From Chrysomallon squamiferum (lineage: Eukaryota > Mollusca > Gastropoda > Neomphalida > Peltospiridae), in NCBI GenBank assembly GCA_012295275.1, contig CM022677.1:25890044-25954043 (forward strand): a DNA stretch of 64,000 nucleotides. The letters run 5' to 3'. A program made the translations under genes and the position numbers. Shown piece after piece: positions 13,010 to 28,739 of this stretch (the stretch's first letter is position 1; every line of letters starts with the position of its first letter). The notes beneath the pieces are model-generated. The model did no database searches and had not been told where the DNA came from. It saw only the letters and a list, made by a program, of their open reading frames with translations.

Positions 13010-13445
13010 GCCTGTCGTCTGCTTCTGTTACAAGTCTGGTTTAAACGTCATTAATACAACAAATACATTATTTACTTAGTACATAGTTTAACGAGAACGG
13101 AGACTGCAAAGGTTTATTTAAAATGTTTATTTAAATTATTTCACACTAAACAAATTAAACAGTAAAATATCTAAATAAATAAAAATATTTTAAAACCTCC
13201 TTATTAGTCATTTCTACCGTATAACCGTATAAAGGGACATAACTCGGATCTAAATTTTTTTTTTTTTTTCAATATTAAAGCCTTTTCATTCTTAATTACG
13301 ATTAAAATTAATTACAATTAGATAATGCTTGGAATTATCCAATATATATTAGACGATTTACTCGTATCACCGTATAAATATTTTAAATAAAAAGTTAATT
13401 TTAAATAATCTCTTAAGCCTGAAAAGACTTTAATATTGAAATAAT

Positions 13446-13490
<45 letters not shown>

Positions 13491-13836
13491 ATACCTCATA
13501 GTTAAATCATTTTATATTGAAACCAATTAAACAAAGATAGATGTATATTAGGTGATGAGAAGGTAACCTCAAGAAATGATAGTTTAAAACACAAAGTTGA
13601 AGTTTGTCTGTGTATACTCTCACTATCACAGTAATATTTGTGTGGTTTGAGAACAGAAGGATTAGGAAGGAAACAAAACCATGAAGATTGTTTACAAAGT
13701 TTTATTAACATTTATAAGAATTCCAATCAGTTCTCATCTGATCTCATATTATGTATCTAAATCTGGGATTTATGTTATTCAAAACATCTAGAAGAGCACA
13801 TGCACATGAACACACACATTTTATATCTCTGTCTAT

Positions 13837-13926
<90 letters not shown>

Positions 13927-14449
13927 TTTTTATTACTCAAAATACACACATGTATACAATAAGGATGACCTGCGTTACTCAAAGTAATACATAGAAAGCA
14001 GATATACACACACATTCAGTACTGCATAAAAATGTTAATGAATGTTAACACATGATAAGAACATGTTTTAACAAACTGATCTGTTCTGGAGCAGTTTAAT
14101 TAAACACTGGTGTGTGTTGCCCTCTCTGACACTGTAATATTGGCATTAGGCATGTATGACAAATGGGAAATTTATTGCATCCACTGTTTGATCAGACATT
14201 TGATTCACACTCAGTGGCCAAGTCCAGTCCAATGATTTGAGGTTTGCTGTAGACACAAACTTGCACATTTAAATATATCCGTTTTGTTTTGTTATTACTT
14301 TTATTTTATTTTTTCTATTTGAAAATGTCAGTGCAAATCATGACTGAATAAAAAAATGTTTTAAATTATCATAAATTGAATTTTTAATTAATTTTACAAG
14401 ATTCTGTTTGAAAAATAATGACAAACAAAAAATGAATTAAAAACAAAAT

Positions 14450-14495
<46 letters not shown>

Positions 14496-14687
14496 ATGAA
14501 AAAAAAAACACACAAAAGATATGAACTTACAAAAAATAGCTTTAGTTACCTAATATTTTATATATATATTTTTTAATTTTCTCAGAGAAGTATGTTTAAA
14601 ATATCTACAATTTAAAAAAGAAAAATGTGTCAGCTGAAATTTAAAAGAAATCAGGACAAAGATTAGTTAATATTCAGTATCCAGCTA
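13010..14687. other. AT-rich, no gene seen
   Basis: Includes a pure TA run at 13450-13488, an AG microsatellite at 13842-13921 and a TA run at 14458-14487. No frame with splice support. Confidence 0.55.
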
Positions 14688-14853
14688 CAGTGGTACCTCG
14701 AGTTACAAGAACTAGGGATGGTTTTTGGGGGGCTGGAACGGATTAATGGTATTTCAATTAATTTCATTTGGGAAAATTGATTTGATATACGAGCAAATAG
14801 AGTTACAAGCTCAGTCACAGAATGAATTAAACTTGTAAATCAAGGTACCACTG
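14688..14853. mobile_element. 166-bp MITE of a pogo/Tigger-like family
   Basis: Bounded by inverted termini CAGTGGTACCTCGAGTTACA and its partner ending TCAAGGTACCACTG, each flanked by TA, the target duplication expected of Tc1/mariner-pogo transposons. The interior (GGATTAATGGTATTTCAATT and ATTTGGGAAAATTGATTTGA) matches, in reverse complement, the left end of the 721-bp element at 16900-17620. It is therefore an internally deleted relative. No coding capacity. Confidence 0.85.
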
Positions 14854-15566
14854 TATTCTGATCATGTATATTTGGAACATTCATCAGTATACAACTAACA
14901 TTAAAAACTATTACATGTGTCTGATTCAACTTCACTCTATAAACAGTCATAAATAGTTATTTAACTTACTGAAGAAAAAATTCAATCTTCATTTATTTAT
15001 AATGAAAGAATTATTACATATATGTGATTGTATAAATAGTTACTTAACTTATTGAATTAAAATTGAGTTTATTTATTTACAATAAAAAAGATGTATATTA
15101 AGCAGACAACAGGTTTAGTAGTGAGTTAGAGGATCAGTACATACTGATAACTACTAAGCTCAATTTTCCACTAATCATACTGACTGCATGCAACATTAAA
15201 TATTTGACAACATACCACACATACACACAAACAAAATAGAAGTGGTAACATTATTGTGAATGAGGTCAAATTATTAGACAAAATTAACTGCAGATGCTCA
15301 AACAGAAATATTCAATATTCAGTGTCACAGTCATGTTGTAGAAAGTTCATTGTTCATGACATTCAATAACCAAAAAGTGACAACAATAGTGTTTGTTATT
15401 ATTTTTGATGAACCCAAACTGGATTTCTATTTCTTGTTTTTTCCTGATGAAATTATTTACAGATGCACATTTTCAAATTTTCAAATGGAATACCTCACAA
15501 CCATCTTGTAGATATAGTTCATTCTTCACAAACAAGATTTCGTCATGTGACCAGGTTTATCTTGGT
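14854..15566. other. AT-rich unique sequence, nothing recognised
   Basis: No microsatellite of note, no exon with convincing splice sites and no hairpin resembling a miRNA precursor. Confidence 0.5.
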
Positions 15567-15910
15567 TTGTATTCTTTCTTTAAAACCATGTTTCATGTAG
15601 AGTAATAATTAGTTCATAAAATAAAGTGTTAATGGAATTTGTCATAATCCACATTTTCAGTGTGAAATTTCTTTATATTTTTTTTCATTTTACAATGAAT
15701 TTTTAATTTAAAGTATTCTGAAATGCACACAGGAAACAAATGGATATAGCAAAATGTTATTGCACTGAAGAACAAACAGCTAGAGATGGTTTGTAGTTTT
15801 TCTTTTCAACCATATTCTTTAGAATGTAATATAACTGACCAACAGTTGTTTGGGAGCATTGTTAACTGTGAAAAGAATCAGTAGATTCTGTAAAAATCTT
15901 CCCACAATGC
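15567..15910. repeat. Left arm of a long imperfect inverted repeat
   Basis: Pairs in reverse complement with 18120-18482. Shared blocks include TGTAGAGTAATAATTA, ATAATCCACATTTTC, GTGTGAAATTTCTTTATA, TGCACTGAAGAACAAACAGC and CCAACAGTTGTTTG, in the same order with small indels. The arm ends with one copy of the 27-bp unit (CAGTAGATTCTGTAAAAAT) that is expanded next to the right arm. Its origin is unknown. Confidence 0.85.
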
Positions 15911-16899
15911 AGTTCATTCCAGACCAACTGATTTTTACTTCATTAGTAGATTAATTTGGTTATTACAATATTAAAACAGGTTGAAACATTCCAAGTAAAA
16001 GGTTTTCTAAATAAGTCTCGTTAACAATAAATAAATGGTCCAATAAATTTATATTCCAAGTTATTATTTTATGTGATCCATCATAACAAAATATGTCAGT
16101 AAAACTTTCAAAACAACATCAAGTTGCTTTTTCTCACAATTTTTAAGAAACCATAGGACAAAGTGGTAAGTTCTGTCTGTGATTTCGAAACTCATCTCTA
16201 GCAAAAGATTAATTATTAATGAACTACAGAGATTTAAAGATTCAACATTTATTCTTATCACCAAGGTTACAATTCCCTTCAGTGCTAACACTGTTCTGTC
16301 CATTAATCTCAAAATTGCTGAAATATAAAATAATTTTTAAATTTAAAAAAAATATATATCTTTATATATATATATATATATATTACATATACTGCTCTCA
16401 AGGATTATAAATTTACTGTATGCAAAGGGTAAATCATACTTTTACAAATTTGTTATTCTTTTTTATCTTTATGCATTGTTCGTGAATTTAAATTCATTTT
16501 TAAGTGGGGTTTTTTAACACCTTACCTACCTACTAAACATTGCCCAACACACTGGTTTCTCAGAAAGATGACAACAACTACAACACCAGAACTTACGTAA
16601 CTAGACACCCTAGTGATACACATGTGAAATAAATAGTTAATAAATAAAAATAGTTATCAGTTAAAAATCTATCAAGACTATTAAAATCTTTACAAAGCAA
16701 TAAATGCCCTCATCTGTACAATTTCAGTCTGATTCACAACTGTCAGTCTTCACTACGTAGTTAAGATAAAATGTTTAAATTAAATTTAAAAAATTTAAAG
16801 TCTCAGATATAAATGTTAAACATGTAGAGATGATGTCAAGTCATTGTAAAGACACTGAATGAGGAGGTGGGGAGAGTGAGAGAGAAAGAAATATAAATA
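15911..16899. other. AT-rich sequence inside the inverted repeat, no gene
   Basis: Includes a TA run near 16355-16382. No supported exon, transposon end or hairpin was found. Confidence 0.5.
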
Positions 16900-17620
16900 C
16901 AGTGGTATCTTGAGTTAATTCATTCTGTGACCGAGCTCGTAACTCAATTTGCTCGTATCTCAAATCAATTTTCCCAAATGAAATTAATTGAAATACCATT
17001 AATCCGTTGCAGCCCCCCAAAAACCACCCCATCTTTTTTATTAACATTTTATTAAATAAGAAAAATGTATGTTTAAATGACAAATATTATAAAAAAAAAA
17101 AAAATATAAAGAACTAAATTGGCCTTGTAAAATGTAGTGATAGGGTTTCTCCATCTTTTCATGGACAGAGGTCTGCAGATGAAGTTACAGCCTTTATCAA
17201 CTTCTCATATCATAAAAGTACTATGCTCGTACTGCCTGGCCATGTTGACTACAGGCACCCCTCGCTCATGTTATTCTATTTCATGCTTTAATTCAAAGGA
17301 CATCATCCGCTTCTTCTCAGCACTGTCCCTTGATCTCACTTTCTTAGGATCCATGGAAATTTGGCAAAATACTGCACAAAATGCGAGCACAACACAACAG
17401 AGATGTTTGCACAGTGAGGTAAACATGTGAAGCAAGTAAGTAAGATGCAGGATGGTGGGTTGATGTTGTATGGTTCGATGCACCACTTAGAGGCAGCGTA
17501 TTTGAAGCTCGCTTGTAACTCAGATTTTGGCTCAAAACTCAAAGCAAAAAATCCACCAGGCGGCTACTCATGACGATAAAAACTCTTAAGATGGAGCAGT
17601 TGTAATTGAAGGTACCACTG
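16900..17620. mobile_element. 721-bp deleted pogo/Tigger-like DNA transposon
   Basis: TA-flanked inverted termini (CAGTGGTATCTTGAGTTA at the left, TGAAGGTACCACTG at the right) match those of the 166-bp element at 14688. Near the right end the minus strand still carries the N-terminal start of a transposase frame (17205-17354). The remaining transposase is missing, so the element is nonautonomous. It lies inside the large inverted repeat. Family assignment rests on termini, TA duplications and a transposase start resembling CENP-B/Tigger proteins. Confidence 0.82.
17205..17354 (-). pseudogene. Remnant of a Tigger-like transposase N terminus
   Basis: Starts at an ATG (17354) and reads MDPKKVRSRDSAEKKRMMSF and then ELKHEIE before an in-frame TAA at 17271-17273. 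Past the stop the same frame continues as HERGVPVVNMARQYEHST before ending at TGA (17205-17207). In the family this region forms the CENP-B-type helix-turn-helix that binds the terminal repeats. Nothing of the DDE catalytic domain is present. It is a short, broken relic with no expected activity. Confidence 0.72.
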
Positions 17621-17624
17621 TATT

Positions 17625-17655
<31 letters not shown>

Positions 17656-17749
17656 TAAAGTAGAAAAATATTTTAAACTGAAAATAGGGATATTAAATTC
17701 ACAAAAGTATTTTTCTGCTATAATTTTAAATCATACCTTTATCTTTACT

Positions 17750-18170
17750 GTTTATTCTTTTACAGAATCTACCACTGTTTATACTTTCACAGAATCCATG
17801 GCTGTTTATACTTTTACAGAATCTACCACTGTTTATACTTTTACAGAATCTACTGCTGTTTATACTTTTACAGAATCTACTGCTGTTTATACTTTTACAG
17901 AATCTACTGCTGTTTATACTTTTACAGAATCTACTGCTGTTTATACTTTTACAGAATCTACCGCTGTTTATACTTTTACAGAATCTACTGCTGTTTATAC
18001 TTTTACAGAATCTACCGCTGTTTATACTTTTACAGAATCTACCGCTGTTTATACTTTTACAGAATCTACTGCTGTTTATACTTTCACAGAATCTACCACT
18101 GTTTATACTTTTACAGAATCTACTGCTGTTTATATTATTTTACATAATCTACCACTGTTTATTCTTTTCA
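17750..18170. repeat. 27-bp minisatellite, about 14 copies
   Basis: The unit contains ACAGAATCTACTGCTGTTTA plus TACTTTT. Because 27 is a multiple of three, the plus strand shows an open frame (17606-18229) of a nine-residue repeat, TFTESTAVY, ending in TAA. I treat this as fortuitous: it begins in a TA microsatellite, has no splice sites or conserved flanks, and its last part lies in the inverted-repeat arm. A single unit exists in the left arm at about 15885-15905, suggesting the array grew from that sequence. Confidence 0.88.
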
Positions 18171-18482
18171 CAGTTAAAAATGCTCGCAAACAACTGTTGG
18201 CCAATAATATTCTAAAGAAAATGGTTTAAAAAAAAAAATACAAACCATTTCTAGCTGTTTGTTCTTCAGTGCAAGAACATTTTGTTATATCATTTTATTC
18301 CTGTGTGGGTCTCACAGTACTCTAAATCAAAAAATTTGTTGAATACACTGTAGTTAAAATGAAAAATAAAAATATAAAGAAATTTCACACAGAAAATGTG
18401 GATTATAACAAATTCCACAAAGTGGCATTATTTTATTAATTAATTATTACTCTACAGGAAACACAGTTGTAAAGAAAGACAA
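18120..18482. repeat. Right arm of the long inverted repeat
   Basis: Reverse complement of 15567-15910 with mismatches and indels. A transcript crossing both arms could fold into a hairpin with an imperfect stem of about 300 bp and a loop of about 2.2 kb. The arm ends about 90 bases from the miR-92 hairpin at 18573. Confidence 0.85.
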
Positions 18483-18572
18483 ACTGCTCATTCTTCAAGG
18501 TATGAATATTTCAGTAGATCACTGTAATTCCTGTGCATCAGACTTTTTAAGTTCAGTAGAAGATACTGTAGT

Positions 18573-18636
18573 TAAGCAGGCCGGGACAAGTGCAATTTGG
18601 TTTTTAACAATCAAATTGCAAACATCACGACCTAAA
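18573..18636 (-). ncRNA. mir-92: miR-92 precursor hairpin, copy 1
   Basis: On the minus strand the 3' arm (18576-18597) reads AATTGCACTTG followed by TCCCGGCCTGC, matching miR-92 family mature sequences with the seed AUUGCAC. The 5' arm, AGGTCGTGATGTTTGCAATT, pairs with it across a short loop, including an almost perfect CAAATTGCA/TGCAATTTG segment. miR-92 is a conserved bilaterian miRNA that represses targets through the AUUGCAC seed in the RISC complex. Its minus-strand orientation matches the other three copies, consistent with one primary transcript, though the spacing could also allow separate promoters. Confidence 0.92.
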
Positions 18637-18637
18637 C

Positions 18638-18838
18638 ACTCTACATATCAGCTGTAAAGTGTAACAGTGATGATCAACTGCAACAGTAAAGTGTAACAGA
18701 GATGATGAACTGCAACAGTAAAGTGTAACAGAGATGATGAGCTGCAACAGTATGTAACAGTGAACAGTATGTAACAGAGATGATCAACTGCAACAGTATG
18801 TAACAGTGAACAGTATGTAACAGAGATGATCAACTGCA
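18638..18838. repeat. Compound short tandem repeat between two miR-92 hairpins
   Basis: Blocks such as GATGATCAACTGCAACAGTA and TGTAACAGTGAACAGTA recur five to six times with a variable period. It fills almost exactly the gap between the hairpins at 18573-18636 and 18840-18908. Confidence 0.85.
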
Positions 18839-18839
18839 A

Positions 18840-18908
18840 CAGGGCAGGCCGGGACCAGTGCAATTTGATCATTGTGTGTAACAATATTGCATAGATCACA
18901 GCCGCCAC
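18840..18908 (-). ncRNA. mir-92: miR-92 precursor hairpin, copy 2 (variant)
   Basis: The 3' arm (18844-18865) reads AATTGCACTGG followed by TCCCGGCCTGC on the minus strand. The seed is intact and one base differs from copy 1 (G for T at position 10, outside the seed). The 5' arm, GGCTGTGATCTATGCAATATT, has kept the TGCAATATT pairing block and supports a hairpin of normal size. It lies about 200 bases from copy 1, close enough to be processed from the same transcript. Confidence 0.88.
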
Positions 18909-19090
18909 ATCATAGCAGATAACTAGTCGAGAAACTTCTCTGTTCTTCCAGTCTTGTTGATTTGAAATAAAACAGTATTATACAGATCACATCATAGCAG
19001 ATAACTAGTCGAGAAACTTCTGTGTTCTTCCAGTCTTGTTGATTTGAAATAAAACAGTATTATACAGATCACATCATTGCAGGTAGCAGG
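18906..19090. repeat. 82-bp direct duplication, two copies and a fragment
   Basis: CACATCATAGCAGATAACTA through ATTATACAGATCA is repeated at 18906 and 18988, and a partial third copy begins at about 19070. It directly abuts the 5' arm of the copy-2 hairpin. Weaker echoes ('GATCTGAAATAAAACAGTATTA') recur to about 19430. Confidence 0.85.
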
Positions 19091-22000
19091 TCCTGAAGTT
19101 TCTTTTCTGAAACAAAACAATATTAACATTATAGTAGATAAATTCAGATTTTTCTCTCTTTTTCTTCTTTTTTTTTTTTTTCATTGCAGTGAAACAAAAA
19201 ATATTGAAGCTCACCTGAGCAGAAAATAAGCTTAAATGTTCTCGTTTTCTTTCACTGTTCTGTTGATCTAAAATTAAACATCACAGCAGATAATGTAAAA
19301 GATTCTAACATTGTCATTTTAATGACATGTTCGTCTGAAATAATATAAGACTCCATGTAACATAACAAGTTTTTAACACTTACTTTACTGTTCCAGTGAT
19401 CTGAAATAAAACAGTATTACAGACATGGCATTTCTTCAGACAATATTCAGACAGCTGGATAAATGCTGTTGAATGCTGTAACTTCTCCATGGGTCCACAA
19501 AATCTCCCCTGAAGGGTTTTGTCTGAAATCCAGACTGCTTTGCTTGCACATCAAACAGACAGTTAAATTTAACTATGTTTCTTTTGTTCTTGCTTTTCCA
19601 TCATCATGATGATCTGCAAAAGAGATGAGGTAAACTTTTTTTGTTCTTCTAGTATCACAGATTATCATTTTAGCTGAAATTTCATTATCAAGAGTAACAA
19701 TACAGCAAAGTAATAATTCCTGTGTTATGCATCCCATTTCAGTACCTCAGGTAACAGTGTACTTCAAGTTTACAGGAAACATTTTCATTCATCTGAAATA
19801 AAATAACATCTATCTTGAAAATCAGCATCAAGCCAAGTACTAGATGCTCTAGTGCGACAACCTTAGACCCAATCACATACACGATCACACTGTGTTACAG
19901 AGTCTATGAGTAACATTGCTAACAATGGCAATATTTTTCTACAACCATTTGCATACACCATATGCAGGTGGACCAAAATGGTTCTAAAAGGTGTTACCAT
20001 TAGAAAACTGAACAAATTTTCCAAACAAAATTAAATAATAAATCATGGATGATGGAAGCAACTGGCTGAAACTATTAAAACTAACCACACACTATATAAA
20101 ATTAAACACCCACCCAAACACAAACAAAATCAAATATACTTTCATTTCATCATCTTGTTGGTTTCTTTTTCATTTCTTCAATGTCATGAACATATTTATG
20201 GGATCAATGGATCAGCTAAACTGAAACTGATATGGAAATATCTTTTCATTCCACTTAATCAATGAGCTAAAGTAAAAAGCTCTGACAGATTAAACTCTTA
20301 TAAAGAAACCAATTTTCCATGATGACAAGTAATCATCACTTTAACACTCCGTGTCATCTGACATCATGCCGAGACAAACTAGAGTTTTTAACCAGGGCTC
20401 TTCAAAAAATAAATTACTATAAATTAACAACATATAATTATTTTTAATGAGTACAGCAACGTGATTTTCCATAAAAAATATATATCTTGCACTCTTTTTG
20501 TTAAAGATATCTCAAAATAATGCAGTTGATCAAGTTAAAAATAATACTGAAAGTTTAGCCTCTGATATTTAGCTTGTTAAATGGGATTGAAATGGAATAC
20601 ATCTTTTGTGTGTGTGTGTTTATTTATTACATACAAAGGGGTAAAAAAAAATTAGGTACGTTTCCCTGTGATACCTGGCACTGGGAAGTGTGTGTTGTGC
20701 CAAAAGGATTAAAGAAATATTTGAGTCTACAGCATAATAATGCTGTTAAAACTCAAATCAGCTGAACACTGGTAAGTTGAATACTTTTTAATGTAGTGGT
20801 TGCTAAGTACTGTCATTTAAATGTCATCCTACTTTGTTGAAGCTGAAATAAAAAAAATCTGAATGTGAGGTAATAATAATAAAGAAGAATATAGTCACCA
20901 CACAGACCTAAATGCATGCTTATAGATCTGTTTACAATTTAAATCAAACCAGTTATAATTTATCAAACATAAGATTAGTTAATAAACACTGATATGAAGG
21001 ATATATTGCAACATAAATTATTAAAATAAAAAAAACTTTCGTCTCAACTTGTGTCCCAACATTGTTGTTTTTATTCTGATTAAGGGAAATATATACAATA
21101 GACAGCTTATTGATTATAGACTTAAGAGTATAAATTCTGTTTAACTGTCCTGTCTGTAAATTTCAGTGTGATGAATTCTGCTTAGTAAGTTATAAATATT
21201 AGACATACAATTAACACATTACTTAACAGTGAATTATGTTACATGTTCTTTCAGTTTCAGGTTACCAGCCTCATTTTTTTATATAAAATTGTGCCCTTTG
21301 TTTTCAAATACATAGACATACTTTAATTGTTCTGAAAGGGATTATAATCAAAGGGAAATAACTGAAATTCAATAACGACCTCACCAAAGTAGCATCCCTT
21401 AACAAGAAACATAAATCACAAAATGTCAAGCTGCAGTAAGGTAAAACAAACCACCTACCCACTGAATGTTTAAAAGTTGTAAAAATCTAATATAAATTTT
21501 AATATATACATAAAAAAAACCACCAAGACAGCAAGTCCCTGGTTCATGTGATTGAAACACTCAAAAGATGAAGCTAAAATAAAATAATAATAATAACAAT
21601 AATAACAACAACAATAATAATGAAAATAGTAATTATAATAAATAGATAAATATAACAAAATAAAAATAAATAATGAGTGAAATGAGATAATTTCATAAAA
21701 AGGCTTCAACTGTATGTTTAATTTCCAGACTTACCTCCTATCATTTTGAAAGAAAAGAAAAAAAATCTTTAGTAACAAATTTGTGTTTGTAGATTATAAA
21801 AGTATAATTATAAAATATTATTTGTTAGAAAATAATTTTTTCTGCTGAAGTGTTATGTATAAATAGTTTCTCTGACACTTTTTAATGTCAGTCAAAATTA
21901 TTTTGGTTCCTTCTCTTTCTGAAAGAGTCAGAATATCTCAGTTTTTTAAAGGCTGCAAAAAATAATTATAGTTTAGTCAAAATTACATACTTTTATCTAA

Positions 22001-22153
22001 TCTAAGAATTTGTTCATAAATACATTCTGGAATTTGTAATAGAGATAAGAAAGAGGAAGTAACAAATAAGGTAGTAGTAATTATGAGATTTTTCTAATGG
22101 ATACGTATGGTGAAACAGAAGGACAGAAGTGAAAATGTAGAAAGCACGCTTAT
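19091..22153. other. AT-rich sequence between miR-92 copies, no gene
   Basis: Mostly unique sequence with degenerate 'CTGAAATAAAACA' phrases to about 19800 and a TAA/AAC cluster at 21580-21680. No protein exon or further miRNA-like hairpin was recognised. It may be primary-miRNA intron or spacer. Confidence 0.5.
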
Positions 22154-22216
22154 TAGCAGGCCGGGACAAGTGCAATTTGTGTTATTTTCCTCAATATTGC
22201 AACTGTCACGACCTGA
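22154..22216 (-). ncRNA. mir-92: miR-92 precursor hairpin, copy 3
   Basis: The 3' arm (22156-22177) matches copy 1 along its 22 bases: AATTGCACTTG then TCCCGGCCTGC. The adjacent 5' arm reads AGGTCGTGACAGTTGCAATA followed by TTGAGG. The same 5'-arm sequence, with its flank, is then repeated about a dozen times further upstream in the transcript, while the 3' arm exists only once. The hairpin drawn is the nearest pair of arms. The extra copies could offer alternative pairing partners, which is inference. Confidence 0.9.
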
Positions 22217-22890
22217 TAACAAACACAGACTTAGCTGTCTATATTCCTCAATATTGCAACTGTCACCTGATAACAAACACAGACTTAGTTGTCTATATTC
22301 CTCAATATTGCAACTGTCACCACCTGGTAACAAACACAGACTTAGCTGTCTATATTCCTCAATATTGCAACTGTCACGACCTGGTAACAAACACAGACTT
22401 AGCTGTCTACATTCCTGAATACTGTAACTATCACCTGATAACAAACACAGACTTAGCTGTCTATATTCCTCAATATTGCAACTGTCACGACCTGGTAACA
22501 AACACAGACTTAGCTGTCTATATTCCTGAATACTGTAACTATCACCTGATAACAAACACAGACTTAGCTGTCTATATTCCTCAATATTGCAACTGTCACG
22601 ACCTGGTAACAAACACAGACTTAGCTGTCTATATTCCTGAATACTGCAACTATCACCACCTGGTAACAAACACAGACTTAGCTGTCTATATTCCTGAATA
22701 CTGTAACTATCACCTGATAACAAACACAGACTTAGCTGTCTATATTCCTCAATATTGCAACTGTCACGACCTGGTAACAAACACAGACTTAGCTGTCTAT
22801 ATTCCTGAATACTGCAACTATCATAACCTTATAACTAACAGACGTAGTTGTCTAAATTCTGGAATACTGTAACTGTCATAACTTTACAAC
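22197..22890. repeat. 54-57 bp minisatellite made of the miR-92 5' arm and flank, about 12 copies
   Basis: Each unit on the minus strand contains CAGGTCGTGACAGTTGCAAT (or a version with GACCTG or CGACC deleted or altered) followed by ATTGAGGAATATAGACAGCT and a short spacer. Two subtypes alternate: CAATATTGCAACTGTC and GAATACTGTAACTATC on the plus strand. The period is divisible by three, so both strands show open frames over 200 codons long (22094-22780 minus, 22177-22872 plus). These are by-products. The copy nearest 22197 forms the hairpin with the mature arm. Confidence 0.93.
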
Positions 22891-23620
22891 TAGGGTTTGA
22901 AAAACAGTATTTCGTAATTGATGGGTAATACCATTAACGAAGCACCAATACAAGATTTCTAAATTTTAACGAGTCTTACTGAGAGATATATTACTTGTTA
23001 ACATAAGATTATGTAGTTACTTGGTGTTGCTAGTGTGCCTTCAGATGCGAATTTGATGCTCGTCTGTTTAATGTTCCACGTTTACCTGTTTGATTACTGA
23101 CATGCATGCCATCCTAAGTCATTTTGACTAGTGATATGGGATTGGCTCCTGCTTCTCGGTTGTCACCCAAAACACTAGATGTTTTGTATTTTTTTAAAGT
23201 CATACTTCTCAAGCATCAAAGAATGAATCAGAACTTCTCATAAGTTGCAAAACATATGATGTAAATTTTGGATAATAAATGTAATTTCCTTGTTTCCTTT
23301 TTATAAAATTAGCATCCACATTTCTTCTTGTTTTTTTTTTTATTGCATGTACATTTTTTGTATACCTTTTGTACCCATTTTAAGTTCTATAAAAGTTCAA
23401 ATCACAATTTTTTCTGAAGACAGGTAGGAAAAGGAGGATAATGAATAATGTTGTCAGATGAGTATCAAATAATAAGTAAAATGGGTTTGTGTAAGAGAAA
23501 ACAGTGTCCACAAAAGCTCCACAAACTAACTAAACCCGGTGAAATCCAGTGCAAACTTGTATTGAGAATATCTGTCGATAATTTACCGGTATTGATATTA
23601 TCGGTAATTTGCAAACCCTA
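22891..23620. mobile_element. 730-bp nonautonomous hAT-like DNA transposon inside the miR-92-arm array
   Basis: Starts TAGGGTTTGAAAA and ends TTTGCAAACCCTA, forming short inverted termini. It interrupts the minisatellite, which resumes at 23621. The flanking 8-mers TTTACAAC and CTGATAAC agree at five of eight positions, consistent with a decayed 8-bp target duplication typical of hAT elements. No transposase frame is seen. The hAT label rests on terminal pattern and duplication length only. Confidence 0.65.
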
Positions 23621-23745
23621 CTGATAACAGTCTTAGCTGTCTACATTCCTTAATATTGTAACATTTTCACAACCAGATAACATAGACTTAGTTATCTACA
23701 TTCCTCAATATTTCAACTATCATGACCCAAAACGGCCTATTCCAT
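23621..23745. repeat. Continuation of the miR-92-arm minisatellite beyond the insertion
   Basis: About two diverged units (CTTAGCTGTCTACATTCCTT and CTTAGTTATCTACATTCCTC with AATATTG/AATATTTC and AACTATCATGACC). They are more diverged than the central units, as expected at the edge of an array. Confidence 0.8.
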
Positions 23746-28735
<4,990 letters not shown>

Positions 28736-28739
28736 CATT

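Noticed and set aside
22094-22872. Open frames of about 230 codons on both strands, with repeats such as EYRQLSLCLLPG and CHDLVTNTDLAVYIP
   Set aside because: They are translations of the 54-57 bp miR-92-arm minisatellite, open in several frames because the period is a multiple of three.
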